Positions 9,625 through 18,232 of a stretch of DNA of 64,000 bases are shown here, one piece after another (the first letter of the stretch is position 1; every line of letters starts with the position of its first letter). The notes beneath the pieces are model-generated. The model was not told the DNA's origin, made no database searches, and worked only from the letters and a program-made list of their open reading frames with translations. The stretch spans positions 186,001 to 250,000 of the forward strand of contig NZ_JBPSEH010000004.1 in NCBI RefSeq assembly GCF_051488685.1, in the 5' to 3' direction. The stretch comes from Melioribacter sp051488685. Its GTDB lineage: Bacteria; Bacteroidota; Ignavibacteria; Ignavibacteriales; Melioribacteraceae. A program made the translations under genes and the position numbers.

Positions 9625-10400
9625 TTTCGCAATATTCCGCGTTCGGAATTTTCGATAAATCTGATGATCGAGGCTACGTATTCATTGGATTGAAAATTAG
9701 ATTTCAGTTTATCCAGAGCATTACGAAATGTAAGCCCGGAAAGATAAAGTATTCTGTAAGCTTCCTTAATTGCATTGATTGACTCGTTCGAAAAATTTCT
9801 TCTACGAAGTCCAACAACATTCAAACCCATGTAACGTGCTGGGTAGCCGCTGGTCATTACAAACGGCGGAACATCCATATTGACCATCGAACCCCCGCCA
9901 ACCATAGCGTGCTGACCAACCTTACTGAACTGATGAATTGCACTCAATCCACCGATTATAACATTATCTTCGATGGTTACATGGCCCGCTATTTGAACTC
10001 CGTTTGAACAAATCACCTTGCTGCCAATTGTACAGTCGTGAGCAACGTGTGTGTATGCCATCAATAAACAATTTTGACCAATAACCGTTTTGCCAGTGGC
10101 TGTTGTTCCTTTGTGAAGTGTTACAAATTCTCGCACAACAGTATCGTCCCCAATAATTAGATATGTTTCTTCTCCGTTGTATTTCAAATCCTGCGGTAAA
10201 TTGGAGACCGACGCTCCTTGAAATATTTTAACCCTGTTACCGATTCTTGCGCCGTTATAAACACACGCATGCTGTCCAATAGTTGAGTCGTCACCAATTA
10301 CCACGTCGTCTTCAACTATGGCATAAGGACCGATTGTAACATTCTTGCCAATTTTTGCTTTTGGGCTTACAATTGCAGTAGGATGGATGGTGGCTGACAT
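9621..10400 (-). CDS. lpxA: Acyl-ACP--UDP-N-acetylglucosamine O-acyltransferase
   Basis: A 259-residue left-handed beta-helix protein with hexapeptide repeats through about residue 190 and the helical LpxA C-terminal domain. The catalytic region reads YTHVAHDCTIG, supplying the active-site histidine, and the GLNVVGLRRRNFS block is typical of LpxA rather than LpxD. It performs the first step of lipid A synthesis, 3-O-acylation of UDP-GlcNAc. It lies three bases after the lpxC/fabZ stop. Length matches the family. Confidence 0.96.
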   Translation of the reverse strand: MSATIHPTAIVSPKAKIGKNVTIGPYAIVEDDVVIGDDSTIGQHACVYNGARIGNRVKIFQGASVSNLPQDLKYNGEETYLIIGDDTVVREFVTLHKGTTATGKTVIGQNCLLMAYTHVAHDCTIGSKVICSNGVQIAGHVTIEDNVIIGGLSAIHQFSKVGQHAMVGGGSMVNMDVPPFVMTSGYPARYMGLNVVGLRRRNFSNESINAIKEAYRILYLSGLTFRNALDKLKSNFQSNEYVASIIRFIENSERGILRK

Positions 10401-10403
10401 AAT

Positions 10404-11819
10404 TTATAAGTCTTGTTTTTTATTTTCTTTGTCGATAATAGCTCCCATAAATTCGGCTTCGGCAACAAGAGTGCCGTCGACGTAGGCAGCTGCTTTAATT
10501 GAAAAGTATTTTGATTTCTTAGATATCAATTCGGCTTCCATAACTAATTGATCACCAGGGACAACCGGTTTTCTGAACTTTGCGTTATTAATGCTCATGA
10601 AATAAACAAGATGTTTGTCGGGATCAATAAAAGAATTGAGTATCATGATACCGCTAACCTGCGCCATCGCCTCAACAATCAAAACTCCTGGCATGATTGG
10701 TTGCCCCGGGAAGTGACCCTGGAAGAATGGCTCGTTAATAGTTACCGATTTTACACCAACGACTCTTTTGTCGAGTTCGAGGTCGATGATTTTATCAACC
10801 AGCAGGAATGGATAGCGGTGTGGAAGAATTCTTTGAATTGCATTGGCATCGAATACCACGCCTTCCTTTTTTACGAACTGATATTTTTTAACAAGTTTTT
10901 TCTGTTGATAAAGAGCACGTATTTTTTTTGCAAATTCAACATTTGCTCTGTGACCGGGGCGAGCTGCGAGTATCTGAGCTTTTATCGGGGCGCCGATTAA
11001 TGCCAGATCACCTATCATGTCGAGGAGTTTGTGTCGTACAGGTTCGTTCTTGAAACGTAATTTATTGTGGGATAAAAAACCTTCGTGTGTTACAGATACA
11101 TCAGGGGGAAGTTTAAGTTTTTGTTTCAATCTATTGAGACCTTCTTCGTTGAGTTCATGATCTACAATTACAACCGCATTATCGATGTTACCACCTTTGA
11201 TCAATCCCTGGTCGGCTAACATTTCAACTTCACTTAAAAAACAGAATGTACGTGCCGGTGCAAATTCCTTGACAAATTCTTTTTCGAGATTAAACAATCC
11301 AGTGTGCTGACTGCCGAGCGCAGGATTCTGATAGTCCACCATAATTGTTATACGATAATCATTTAGTGGCAGGGCAACAATATCAATCTGGTTCTCTTCG
11401 TCATGATACATAACTTCCTGGTCAATAACCAGATAATCTTTTGGAGTCTCTTGAGTGACAAACCCGGCTTCGAGCAATTTTTCTACGAACGGCATTGCAC
11501 TTCCGTCGCCAACAGGTGGTTCAATACCGTCAATTTCTATAATTATATTGTCGATTTGGAGACCAACAATTGCAGCCAGTACATGTTCGACAGTGTGCAC
11601 TCTTGCTTCGCCAACTGCCAATGTAGTACCTCTGGAAAGGTCAACTACATAATCGACGGTGGCTGGAATTTCTGGGTTGCCGCCAAGGTCTACTCTTACA
11701 AATTTAATTCCATGATTATCTGGTGCAGGTTTGAAAGTAATTGTACATGAAGTGCCTGTATGAAGTCCCGTTCCCGAAAGCGAAACGGGTTTTGCAATAG
11801 TTCGTTGGAGTTCGAGCAT
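10404..11819 (-). CDS. lpxC/fabZ: Bifunctional UDP-3-O-acyl-GlcNAc deacetylase / 3-hydroxyacyl-ACP dehydratase (LpxC-FabZ fusion)
   Basis: A 471-residue fusion. Residues about 1-305 are LpxC: the zinc-site motif HTVEHVLAAIVGL and a second ligand region RHKLLDMIGDLALIG are present. Residues about 325-465 are FabZ: HRYPFLLVDKI with the catalytic histidine and GHFPGQPIMPGVLIVEAMAQ with the catalytic glutamate. LpxC commits UDP-GlcNAc to lipid A; FabZ dehydrates 3-hydroxyacyl-ACP towards fatty acid elongation. One polypeptide thus holds the two enzymes that compete for 3-hydroxyacyl-ACP. This fusion is known in Bacteroidota-group bacteria, so it is a lineage marker. It shares one base with lpxD (TAATG). 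Confidence 0.96.
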   Translation of the reverse strand: MLELQRTIAKPVSLSGTGLHTGTSCTITFKPAPDNHGIKFVRVDLGGNPEIPATVDYVVDLSRGTTLAVGEARVHTVEHVLAAIVGLQIDNIIIEIDGIEPPVGDGSAMPFVEKLLEAGFVTQETPKDYLVIDQEVMYHDEENQIDIVALPLNDYRITIMVDYQNPALGSQHTGLFNLEKEFVKEFAPARTFCFLSEVEMLADQGLIKGGNIDNAVVIVDHELNEEGLNRLKQKLKLPPDVSVTHEGFLSHNKLRFKNEPVRHKLLDMIGDLALIGAPIKAQILAARPGHRANVEFAKKIRALYQQKKLVKKYQFVKKEGVVFDANAIQRILPHRYPFLLVDKIIDLELDKRVVGVKSVTINEPFFQGHFPGQPIMPGVLIVEAMAQVSGIMILNSFIDPDKHLVYFMSINNAKFRKPVVPGDQLVMEAELISKKSKYFSIKAAAYVDGTLVAEAEFMGAIIDKENKKQDL

Positions 11820-12874
11820 TAATTACCTTTCCTTAATTCTGAAATTTGACTCTCCAAAAATGCAATTTTTTCTTCTAATTTCTTAATCTTTTCTGCATAC
11901 TTTGGCAGGTTTCTCATGTGGGCTTCCATATGGAGCTGTTCGGACATCTCCTGAGCCGGAGTTCCTCTATATTTCCCCGCTTTTTTTATCGACTTTGATA
12001 CACCGGATTGAGCACCAATTATTACACCATCAGTAATTTCAATATGTCCCACAAAACCGGATTGTCCAGCAATCATACAGTGTTTGCCTATTTTAGTACT
12101 GCCTGAAATTCCTGCCTGTGCAGCAATTGCAGTGTGCTCGTCGATTTGAACGTTGTGAGCAATTTGAACTAAATTGTCGATTTTAACTCCTCTTCTTATT
12201 AAAGTAGAACCGATTGCTGCCCGGTCAATCGATACATTAGAACCAATTTCAACATTGTCTTCGATAACGACGTTTCCAATTTGGGGTACTTTTTCGTATT
12301 CGTGTTTTTGATTCATAACGTATCCGAAACCATCGGAACCGATACATGTATTTGAATGAATTATCACGTTATTGCCGATTGAAGTATTCTCGCGAATGGT
12401 AACATTAGGATATATCAGACAGTTATTACCTATTGTAGAATTTTCCATTATTACAGTATTATGCAGTATGACTGAATTATCCCCAATTTTACATCCAGCT
12501 GAAATTACAACATTTTTTCCGAGTGTAACGTTGTTGCCAAGTGTTGCTGTTTTGTCAACTGAAGCCGAAGAGTCAATGCCCTGAAACTTTATAGTGGGTT
12601 TTAAGAATGTCGAAATTATTTTTTGTATTGCAACGTTTGGATTATCAATTTCAATGTAACTTAAGTCGGAGCGAGTTTTTTTGAATTTCGGGCTGATAAT
12701 TACAGCCGAAGCCTTAGTGGTTTCGAGAAATTTTTCGTATGCGGGAAGATAAAGAAAAGTAAGATCGCCTTCGCCGGCTTCTTCAATTTTTGCAATGTTG
12801 TAGATTTCGAGTTCCGGATTTCCGATAACAGTACCGCCGACAAAGTCGGCGGCTTCTTTCAATTTTATTTTCAT
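11819..12874 (-). CDS. lpxD: UDP-3-O-(3-hydroxyacyl)glucosamine N-acyltransferase
   Basis: A 351-residue protein with the LpxD N-terminal uridine-binding domain (residues about 1-95), a hexapeptide-repeat beta-helix (about 100-300) and a C-terminal coiled coil (KYAEKIKKLEEKIAFLESQ). The conserved catalytic histidine lies in DNLVQIAHNVQIDEHTAIAA. It adds the N-linked acyl chain to UDP-3-O-acylglucosamine, the third lipid A step. It is seven bases upstream-to-downstream from the second OmpH gene and one base overlapped with lpxC/fabZ, in a skp-lpxD-lpx order that is widespread. Confidence 0.96.
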   Translation of the reverse strand: MKIKLKEAADFVGGTVIGNPELEIYNIAKIEEAGEGDLTFLYLPAYEKFLETTKASAVIISPKFKKTRSDLSYIEIDNPNVAIQKIISTFLKPTIKFQGIDSSASVDKTATLGNNVTLGKNVVISAGCKIGDNSVILHNTVIMENSTIGNNCLIYPNVTIRENTSIGNNVIIHSNTCIGSDGFGYVMNQKHEYEKVPQIGNVVIEDNVEIGSNVSIDRAAIGSTLIRRGVKIDNLVQIAHNVQIDEHTAIAAQAGISGSTKIGKHCMIAGQSGFVGHIEITDGVIIGAQSGVSKSIKKAGKYRGTPAQEMSEQLHMEAHMRNLPKYAEKIKKLEEKIAFLESQISELRKGN

Positions 12875-12880
12875 AGTATT

Positions 12881-13381
12881 TCATTTTAATTTTTCTAAAA
12901 CGAGATTGGTCACGTCGTATTCTTCTTTTGCATAGAGAAACATAATATCGCCGCTCTTGTCGAAAATGAAGTCGAAGTCGTTTTCTTTTGCCACTTCTTC
13001 AATGGCATTGAAAATTCTATTTAAAATCGGTTTGTCGAGTTCCTCTTTTTTCTGGAAGAGTTCACCTTTGACGCCGAATTTTTCCTGCCGAAATTTGGAA
13101 ATTTGTTCTTCTAATTGGACCAGTTCTTTTTCGATTTCAACGCGCTTTTGTTCACTAAGAATTAATTTCCGCTTTTCGTAATCTTCATATTTGGTTTTCC
13201 AGTCTTTTTCCAATTTATTTAATTCTTCCTGCCATTCTTTAATTATGGCGTCGAGTTTTTTCTGGGCGTCCTGAGCTTCGGGCAACTGGCTCATAATTGC
13301 TTCACTGTCGACATAACCGATTTTCAGTTGTGCAAAAGAGACCGAAGAGAAAGCAAGTATTAATAATAATATTTTCTTCAT
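12881..13381 (-). CDS. OmpH/Skp-family periplasmic chaperone (second copy)
   Basis: A 166-residue OmpH/Skp-family protein. It has a signal peptide (MKKILLLILAFSSVSFAQ), the entry strand LKIGYVDSEAIMSQLPEAQ, and a long charged coiled coil (about residues 40-115) that would form the tentacles of the trimer, followed by the family's C-terminal region. Skp holds unfolded outer-membrane proteins in the periplasm for BamA. It lies directly after a paralogue of similar architecture (13393-13923) and before lpxD. Confidence 0.9.
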   Translation of the reverse strand: MKKILLLILAFSSVSFAQLKIGYVDSEAIMSQLPEAQDAQKKLDAIIKEWQEELNKLEKDWKTKYEDYEKRKLILSEQKRVEIEKELVQLEEQISKFRQEKFGVKGELFQKKEELDKPILNRIFNAIEEVAKENDFDFIFDKSGDIMFLYAKEEYDVTNLVLEKLK

Positions 13382-13392
13382 AACCTTAACTT

Positions 13393-13923
13393 TTATTTTT
13401 TGCCTCTTTTAAGAAGATCAAGCACTTTGAATGTAATATCGAACTGCGGGTCAGCATAGAGAACGACAACGTCGCCCGCTTTGTCGAGCACATAGTGCAT
13501 TCCCTCTTCTTTTGCAATCTGTTCAATTGCTTCGAATACTTTTTCTTTAACTGGAGCCATCAGCTGTTCCTGACGTACGAAATATTCACCGTTTGGTTGA
13601 GAAAATTTTTGTTCTCTGAATTGTTGTATTTTTTGATCTTTTTCAACGAGTTTTTGCTGAGCTTCTTTTTGTTTTTCCGGAGTCATAGTTTGCGCTTGTT
13701 TCTGGAAATCAGAATAAGCCTGCTGAAGGTCTGTGGTCATACTGTCTACCTGTTGTCTCCATTTTGCAACCAATGCTTCTAAATCACTTTTTGCCTTGAT
13801 TGCCGCAGGATATTGAGCCAGAATTGTTTCGGAATCAACATATCCCACTTTTAATTGAAACGGCTGATTTTGTCCGAATGCAACAACTGCTGATAGAAGT
13901 AGGAGTAATAATACTTTTTTCAC
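13393..13923 (-). CDS. OmpH/Skp-family periplasmic chaperone (first copy)
   Basis: A 176-residue OmpH/Skp-family protein with a signal peptide (MKKVLLLLLLSAVVAFGQ), the motif LKVGYVDSETILAQYPAA and a Q/K-rich coiled coil. It differs from its downstream neighbour mainly in the coiled coil, which here is rich in glutamine (QQAYSDFQKQAQTMTPEKQ). It is 30 bases downstream of bamA. Two adjacent copies are common in the Bacteroidota group, and the two may form different or mixed trimers; that is inference. Confidence 0.9.
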   Translation of the reverse strand: MKKVLLLLLLSAVVAFGQNQPFQLKVGYVDSETILAQYPAAIKAKSDLEALVAKWRQQVDSMTTDLQQAYSDFQKQAQTMTPEKQKEAQQKLVEKDQKIQQFREQKFSQPNGEYFVRQEQLMAPVKEKVFEAIEQIAKEEGMHYVLDKAGDVVVLYADPQFDITFKVLDLLKRGKK

Positions 13924-13953
13924 GATAACCTCATTATTTTATTTATTGATAAA

Positions 13954-16443
13954 TTATAAACCTTGTCCAAACTGAAAATGGAAAATCCACTGTGGATCTT
14001 TCCCGTCAACGCTTCTGCGGTCGAAACCATAACCATAATCGAAACCGATTAAACCAATAGGATTAATTAGTATACGAGCACCAATACCTACAGAGCGTTT
14101 CAAATCAAATAAATTTGTTTGTTTGATGTCGAAATATACATTACCTGCTTCAGCAAATGCCAAAAGATAAATAGGAATCGGTTCGAGTGCAAGGGCAGCT
14201 CTCAGTTCGAGCGTATTCTTAAACATAACACGGCTTCCAATGATATTACCCTCGCTGCTAACAACGCCGAGACTTCTGTCGTCGTATCCGCGCAATGGAA
14301 TGGTAGCTATTATCATTCCGCTGCCGCCCATATAATAAAAGTCAAATGGATTTATATGTTTATAATCTCCTAAATTGTGGATGTAACCGAGTCTCATTCC
14401 GTTGTAAAGAACTATCCTGTTAGTATTAAATAAAGATTTATACCAATCTGTATTTAATTCCACTCTATAATAATCGACATTGCCAGGTAGAATCGGTCCG
14501 CCTGAAAGCTCCAGGTTCAATGAAAATTTTGATCCGCGTGATGGAAAAATTGGATTATCGATGTCGGTACGAGATAAAATAGTGCTCACTGTATATTGTC
14601 TCGTTAACCCTTCGGGATAAATATTGGCTCCGTCGATAGTATTGTTGTACTGAAACTTAAAGCCGCCTTGAATATAGAAATAATCGTCGGGCCAAGTAAG
14701 GCGTCTACCAACCCGAAACGAAATACCCGACTGTCGCATGTCGTACACATATCGTTGACGTGTATCGTAAAGGTCGAAGCCGACAGAAGTAGGAGTGTCC
14801 ATTAGCCAGGGTTCTGTGAAACCGAGTGTGAATGTTCGATAAAAATTGCCCACGCCAAACTGCCAGTTGAAATTCAGGATCTGTCCACCGCCCATCTGAA
14901 ACGGTTCTGTAATTGAAAAGTTTGTGAGTGTAAAACCAATTGCACCGCTGAATCCAAATGCGCCACTATAACCAACAGAAGCATTCAAATAGTCGCTCGA
15001 TTTTTCCTGTACTTTGTAAATTAAATTTACCGTACTGTCGTTTACCGGTCGATAATCAAAACCGGATTTGTATAATTCTTCAGCATTGAAGTACTGCAGG
15101 TTTGCCAGTTGCTGAAGACTACGAAGAATTAAAGCGCGGCTGAAGTAATTGCCGGGAATTGTATATAATTCACGCCTTATGACTTTATCCTTTGTTTTGT
15201 CGTTTCCCTGAATATCAACCTTGCCGATTTTGAATCGGTTGCCTTCGTTGACTGTTATAAGTATGTCAATCGAATCGGGTTCAACTTTAACTTCTTTTGC
15301 CTGAAGATTGAAACCGAGATAACCGTTGTCCTGATAAAGCGACGATACATCAGTCTGTTTTTCATTGTAATGTAAGTTGGTATTAAATTTTTCGTAATCG
15401 AAAATATCGCCTTTACGAAAACCGAGTCGTGCCGAAAGTAAATTATCGTCATAAACTGTGTTCCCTTCCCAGACCAGATTTCTTATTTTATACTGAGGTC
15501 CTTCATAAACATCGATTACTATATGAAGGTCCTGCTTATCGTTTGTATAATAGATTGAATCTTTGAGTATGACAAAATCGCGGTAGCCGTTTTTCTGGTA
15601 GAATTTTGTGAGTAAAGTTTTGTCTTTTTCGTAGTCTTCCTTTTTAAAATTTCCCGAGGACCAGAATTTCCACCATTTTTTGATTTTAGTTTCTTCAAAC
15701 TCACTAATCAAATCGTCGTCGTCGAAAGCTTCGTTACCGTTAAATTCAATGCTGCGTACTTTAACTTCTTCTCCTTCGTCGATGTCGAGAACAACAAGTA
15801 CTCTGCGTTTAATTCTTTCGACTGAATTAATTGAAATAGTTTTTTCTTTATCGTAGGTGGTTTCGTAAAAATCGTCTGGATTATCTTTATTTTGCCAGGT
15901 AATTTTAATTTCGTCGTCTGAAGTATCAGCATCAAAAAAATGGAAATAGAGTGGTTTTATTTTTGCATTTAGATGCCCTTCGTCGATGTAGAGGTCGTAA
16001 ATTTTTGTAATAATCTTTTGTACTTCCTGCGCTTTGAGAGTCTGCCCTCTGACAATTGTAATTACTTTATTTATGTCCGATTCACTCAGTTCGTCGTTAC
16101 CACGAAATACAAACTGTTCAAGTCTCGGATATTCTTTTACGATAATTTTCAGAAAGATTCCATTTTCTATCTTTTTTTCTGCTATTATCTGGACATCTTC
16201 AAAAATGCCGAATTTCCATAAGTTCTGGATTGCATTGTTTGTTTGATCACCGGGGATTGTAATATCATCGCCCACTTTAAGATTGCTGCTTGCAATAATT
16301 GTATTTGGGTCTGCCGTGTTACTTCCTTCGACTGTAATACCTAAAATTTTATAAGTGTTTCTTTGATACTGCGGATAAATTAAGGACGACGTGATCGCCA
16401 GAATAAAGAGACTAAAATTCAATAATTTTTTTGATATCGCCAT
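13954..16443 (-). CDS. bamA: Outer membrane protein assembly factor BamA
   Basis: An 829-residue Omp85 protein. It starts with a signal sequence (LLNFSLFILAITSSLIYPQ), followed by repeated POTRA domains (about residues 28-430, for example ITVNEGNRFKIGKVDIQGND) and the 16-strand barrel to the C-terminus. The final strand ends PQWIFHFQFGQGL; the barrel contains the GRRLTWPDDYFYI and FYMGGSGMI-type blocks of BamA. POTRA 3 carries a charged insertion with WWKFWSSGNFKKEDYEKD. It inserts beta-barrels into the outer membrane. The start overlaps the end of uppS by 32 bases; there is no later usable methionine near the signal peptide, so the overlap is real and implies coupled translation. Confidence 0.95.
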   Translation of the reverse strand: MAISKKLLNFSLFILAITSSLIYPQYQRNTYKILGITVEGSNTADPNTIIASSNLKVGDDITIPGDQTNNAIQNLWKFGIFEDVQIIAEKKIENGIFLKIIVKEYPRLEQFVFRGNDELSESDINKVITIVRGQTLKAQEVQKIITKIYDLYIDEGHLNAKIKPLYFHFFDADTSDDEIKITWQNKDNPDDFYETTYDKEKTISINSVERIKRRVLVVLDIDEGEEVKVRSIEFNGNEAFDDDDLISEFEETKIKKWWKFWSSGNFKKEDYEKDKTLLTKFYQKNGYRDFVILKDSIYYTNDKQDLHIVIDVYEGPQYKIRNLVWEGNTVYDDNLLSARLGFRKGDIFDYEKFNTNLHYNEKQTDVSSLYQDNGYLGFNLQAKEVKVEPDSIDILITVNEGNRFKIGKVDIQGNDKTKDKVIRRELYTIPGNYFSRALILRSLQQLANLQYFNAEELYKSGFDYRPVNDSTVNLIYKVQEKSSDYLNASVGYSGAFGFSGAIGFTLTNFSITEPFQMGGGQILNFNWQFGVGNFYRTFTLGFTEPWLMDTPTSVGFDLYDTRQRYVYDMRQSGISFRVGRRLTWPDDYFYIQGGFKFQYNNTIDGANIYPEGLTRQYTVSTILSRTDIDNPIFPSRGSKFSLNLELSGGPILPGNVDYYRVELNTDWYKSLFNTNRIVLYNGMRLGYIHNLGDYKHINPFDFYYMGGSGMIIATIPLRGYDDRSLGVVSSEGNIIGSRVMFKNTLELRAALALEPIPIYLLAFAEAGNVYFDIKQTNLFDLKRSVGIGARILINPIGLIGFDYGYGFDRRSVDGKDPQWIFHFQFGQGL

Positions 16444-17245
16444 TATTATTTCTACTTATATTGAGTAAACCGTTATTTTTAATTTGCTCGCTTACCATAC
16501 CGAATCTTCTTTCTCTCGATTGATAATCGGCGATGGCTTCAAGCAAATGCTTGCATCTGAAATCTGGCCAGAGAACATTGGAAATAAAAATTTCTGAATA
16601 AGCAATTTGCCAGAGTAAAAAATTGCTAATTCGAAATTCGCCGCCGCTCCGTATCAACAAATCTGGGTCGGGCAGACCGGCAGTATTTAAAAAATTAGAA
16701 ACAAGATTTTCGTCAATACTGTTTTTGTCTACTTTTCCACTTTCGACGTGCTCGATTATAGTTTTAATAGCTTCAACAAGTTCCCATCTGCCACTGTAAC
16801 TAAGCGCGAGATTGAGAGTCATTTTTGTATTCCCGGCAGTTTTGGCAATCGCAATGTCGAGCTCGTTTTTTACTATGTTCGGTAAAATATTTTTGTTACC
16901 AATGGTTGTAAGACGGATATTATTTTGATTTAGTTCGTCAGTTTCAGTTTGAAGGCTTTTAACAATAAGTCGCATCAAAGTGGAAACTTCGTCCTTTGGA
17001 CGGCGCCAATTCTCTGTTGAAAAAGTATAGAGTGTAAGGACATCCACGCCGAGCGCTACGCAGGCTTCTACAACAATTCGAACAATTTCGACTCCTTTTC
17101 TGTGACCGGCCACTCTGGGTAAATTTCTCTTTTTAGCCCATCGACCATTACCGTCCATGATGATTGCAATATGACGCGGTATATTTCCCTTGCTTTTGAT
17201 TTCTTCGATAGCCTGAAGTTCTTTATTTGTCAGTTTTTTCCTCAA
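16412..17245 (-). CDS. uppS: Isoprenyl transferase (undecaprenyl diphosphate synthase)
   Basis: A 277-residue cis-prenyltransferase. The catalytic block IIMDGNGRWAKKRNLPRVAG holds the essential aspartate, and later motifs TLYTFSTENWRRP, LIRSGGEFRISNFLLWQ and RRFG are intact. It makes the C55 lipid carrier for peptidoglycan and O-antigen. The start is a TTG at 17245; an in-frame TAA lies four codons upstream and no ATG is available before the catalytic block, so TTG is the most likely start. It is the first gene of the envelope cluster. About 25 C-terminal residues extend beyond the usual end and overlap bamA. Confidence 0.95.
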   Translation of the reverse strand: MRKKLTNKELQAIEEIKSKGNIPRHIAIIMDGNGRWAKKRNLPRVAGHRKGVEIVRIVVEACVALGVDVLTLYTFSTENWRRPKDEVSTLMRLIVKSLQTETDELNQNNIRLTTIGNKNILPNIVKNELDIAIAKTAGNTKMTLNLALSYSGRWELVEAIKTIIEHVESGKVDKNSIDENLVSNFLNTAGLPDPDLLIRSGGEFRISNFLLWQIAYSEIFISNVLWPDFRCKHLLEAIADYQSRERRFGMVSEQIKNNGLLNISRNNNGDIKKIIEF

Positions 17246-17274
17246 AGTAGATTTTTAACCCCCAGTTTGAAATA

Positions 17275-17303
17275 AAAATAGTCGCACTTTATACAATTAT
17301 CAA
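17275..17303 (-). promoter_or_regulatory. Promoter candidate for the uppS-to-tamB envelope cluster
   Basis: On the minus strand TTGATA (17303-17298) and TATTTT (17280-17275) are separated by exactly 17 bases, which would put the transcription start about 23 bases before the uppS TTG. The same layout appears before the crp-like gene and the BMC genes in this window. Seen by eye only. Confidence 0.5.
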
Positions 17304-17396
17304 GGCAAATTGTTGTCATTTAATTTCTATAATTTATTAAAAAGAGCGAAAGCAAAGATATTAATTTTTTAACGATATATCGATGTTTTGTAAAAT

Positions 17397-17425
17397 TTAA
17401 TTTTAAGGAGGGCAAAAGATATAAA
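17397..17425 (+). promoter_or_regulatory. Weak promoter candidate for tRNA-Glu
   Basis: TATAAA at 17420-17425 sits about 29 bases before the tRNA with TTAATT 17 bases upstream. The -35 match is poor, but the position is right for a tRNA promoter. The intervening AT-rich DNA also contains a perfect 10-bp palindrome CGATATATCG at 17373-17382, of unknown meaning. Confidence 0.25.
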
Positions 17426-17453
17426 AAAATTTTATTTTTAGAGCCGTAATAAT

Positions 17454-17527
17454 GGCGCGTTCGTCTAGCGGTCGAGGACGCCGCCCTCTCAAGGCGGAGA
17501 CCACGGGTTCGAATCCCGTACGCGCTA
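17454..17527 (+). tRNA. tRNA-Glu (anticodon CUC)
   Basis: The 74-base segment folds into a cloverleaf: acceptor arms GGCGCGT and ACGCGCT (first pair a G-U), D arm GTCT/GGAC, anticodon stem CCGCC/GGCGG with loop CTCTCAA giving anticodon CUC, and T arm CGGGTTCGAATCCCG. The 3' CCA is not encoded. It decodes GAG. A short reading frame running through it from 17452 is an artefact. Confidence 0.95.
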
Positions 17528-17584
17528 CTAATACTTTGAACGAACTAGAACGTAATTCCTCTATCTTATACCAAATGGGACAGG

Positions 17585-18232
17585 ATGAATCCCGAAGAAA
17601 AAAGAGCCCGAAAAATTTTTCAGATTCTCAAAGAAGAATATCCTGATGCAAAACCGGCTCTCAATTATAAATCCCCTTTTGAACTTCTGATAGCAACAAT
17701 ATTATCCGCTCAATGCACAGACGAACGCGTCAATATCGTTACTGAGAAATTATTTAAAAAGTATAGAAGACCGGAAGACTATCTTAAGGTTAATAACGAA
17801 GAACTCGAAAAGGATATCTTTTCAACTGGCTTTTATAAGCAAAAGGCAAAAAGTATTAAAAACTGTTGCAAGGAATTGATCGAAAAATACGAGGGCAAAG
17901 TGCCGGTTGATTTTGAAGCTTTGACGAAATTGCCGGGAGTGGGAAGGAAAACAGCCTCTGTGGTAGCCGGCAATGCTTTCGGTATTCCTTCAATAGCAGT
18001 CGATACGCATGTTATTAGATTGTCTAATTTGCTCGGGTTTGTGAATACAAACGACCCAAAGAAAATTGAAATTAAACTGAAGGAATTATTGCCAGAAGAA
18101 TTATGGATTGTTTCTTCGCACCTTTTAATGAACCACGGCCGTAAAGTTTGCATAGCCCGTCGTCCCCGATGCGAAGAATGCATTATATCAAATTATTGCC
18201 CTTCGAAAAACAAAAATAAGGTGGTCAAATGA
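17585..18232 (+). CDS. nth: Endonuclease III (DNA glycosylase/AP lyase)
   Basis: A 215-residue HhH-GPD protein. The helix-hairpin-helix LPGVGRKTASVVAG carries the catalytic lysine, followed by SIAVDTHVIRLSNLLG with the catalytic aspartate. The C-terminus has four cysteines in a C-x6-C-x2-C-x5-C pattern (CIARRPRCEECIISNYC) that binds a [4Fe-4S] cluster. It removes oxidised pyrimidines in base excision repair. Its stop overlaps the start of the HD-domain gene (ATGA at 18229-18232), so the two are translated together. Confidence 0.96.
   Translation: MNPEEKRARKIFQILKEEYPDAKPALNYKSPFELLIATILSAQCTDERVNIVTEKLFKKYRRPEDYLKVNNEELEKDIFSTGFYKQKAKSIKNCCKELIEKYEGKVPVDFEALTKLPGVGRKTASVVAGNAFGIPSIAVDTHVIRLSNLLGFVNTNDPKKIEIKLKELLPEELWIVSSHLLMNHGRKVCIARRPRCEECIISNYCPSKNKNKVVK

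Noticed and set aside
10548..11000. 150-residue antisense frame within lpxC/fabZ
   Set aside because: Opposite a complete, motif-rich gene; no ribosome site, signal or family resemblance.
17452..17646. Small reading frame of 64 residues
   Set aside because: It runs through the tRNA-Glu cloverleaf and into nth; its arginine- and serine-rich product is what a translated tRNA gives.
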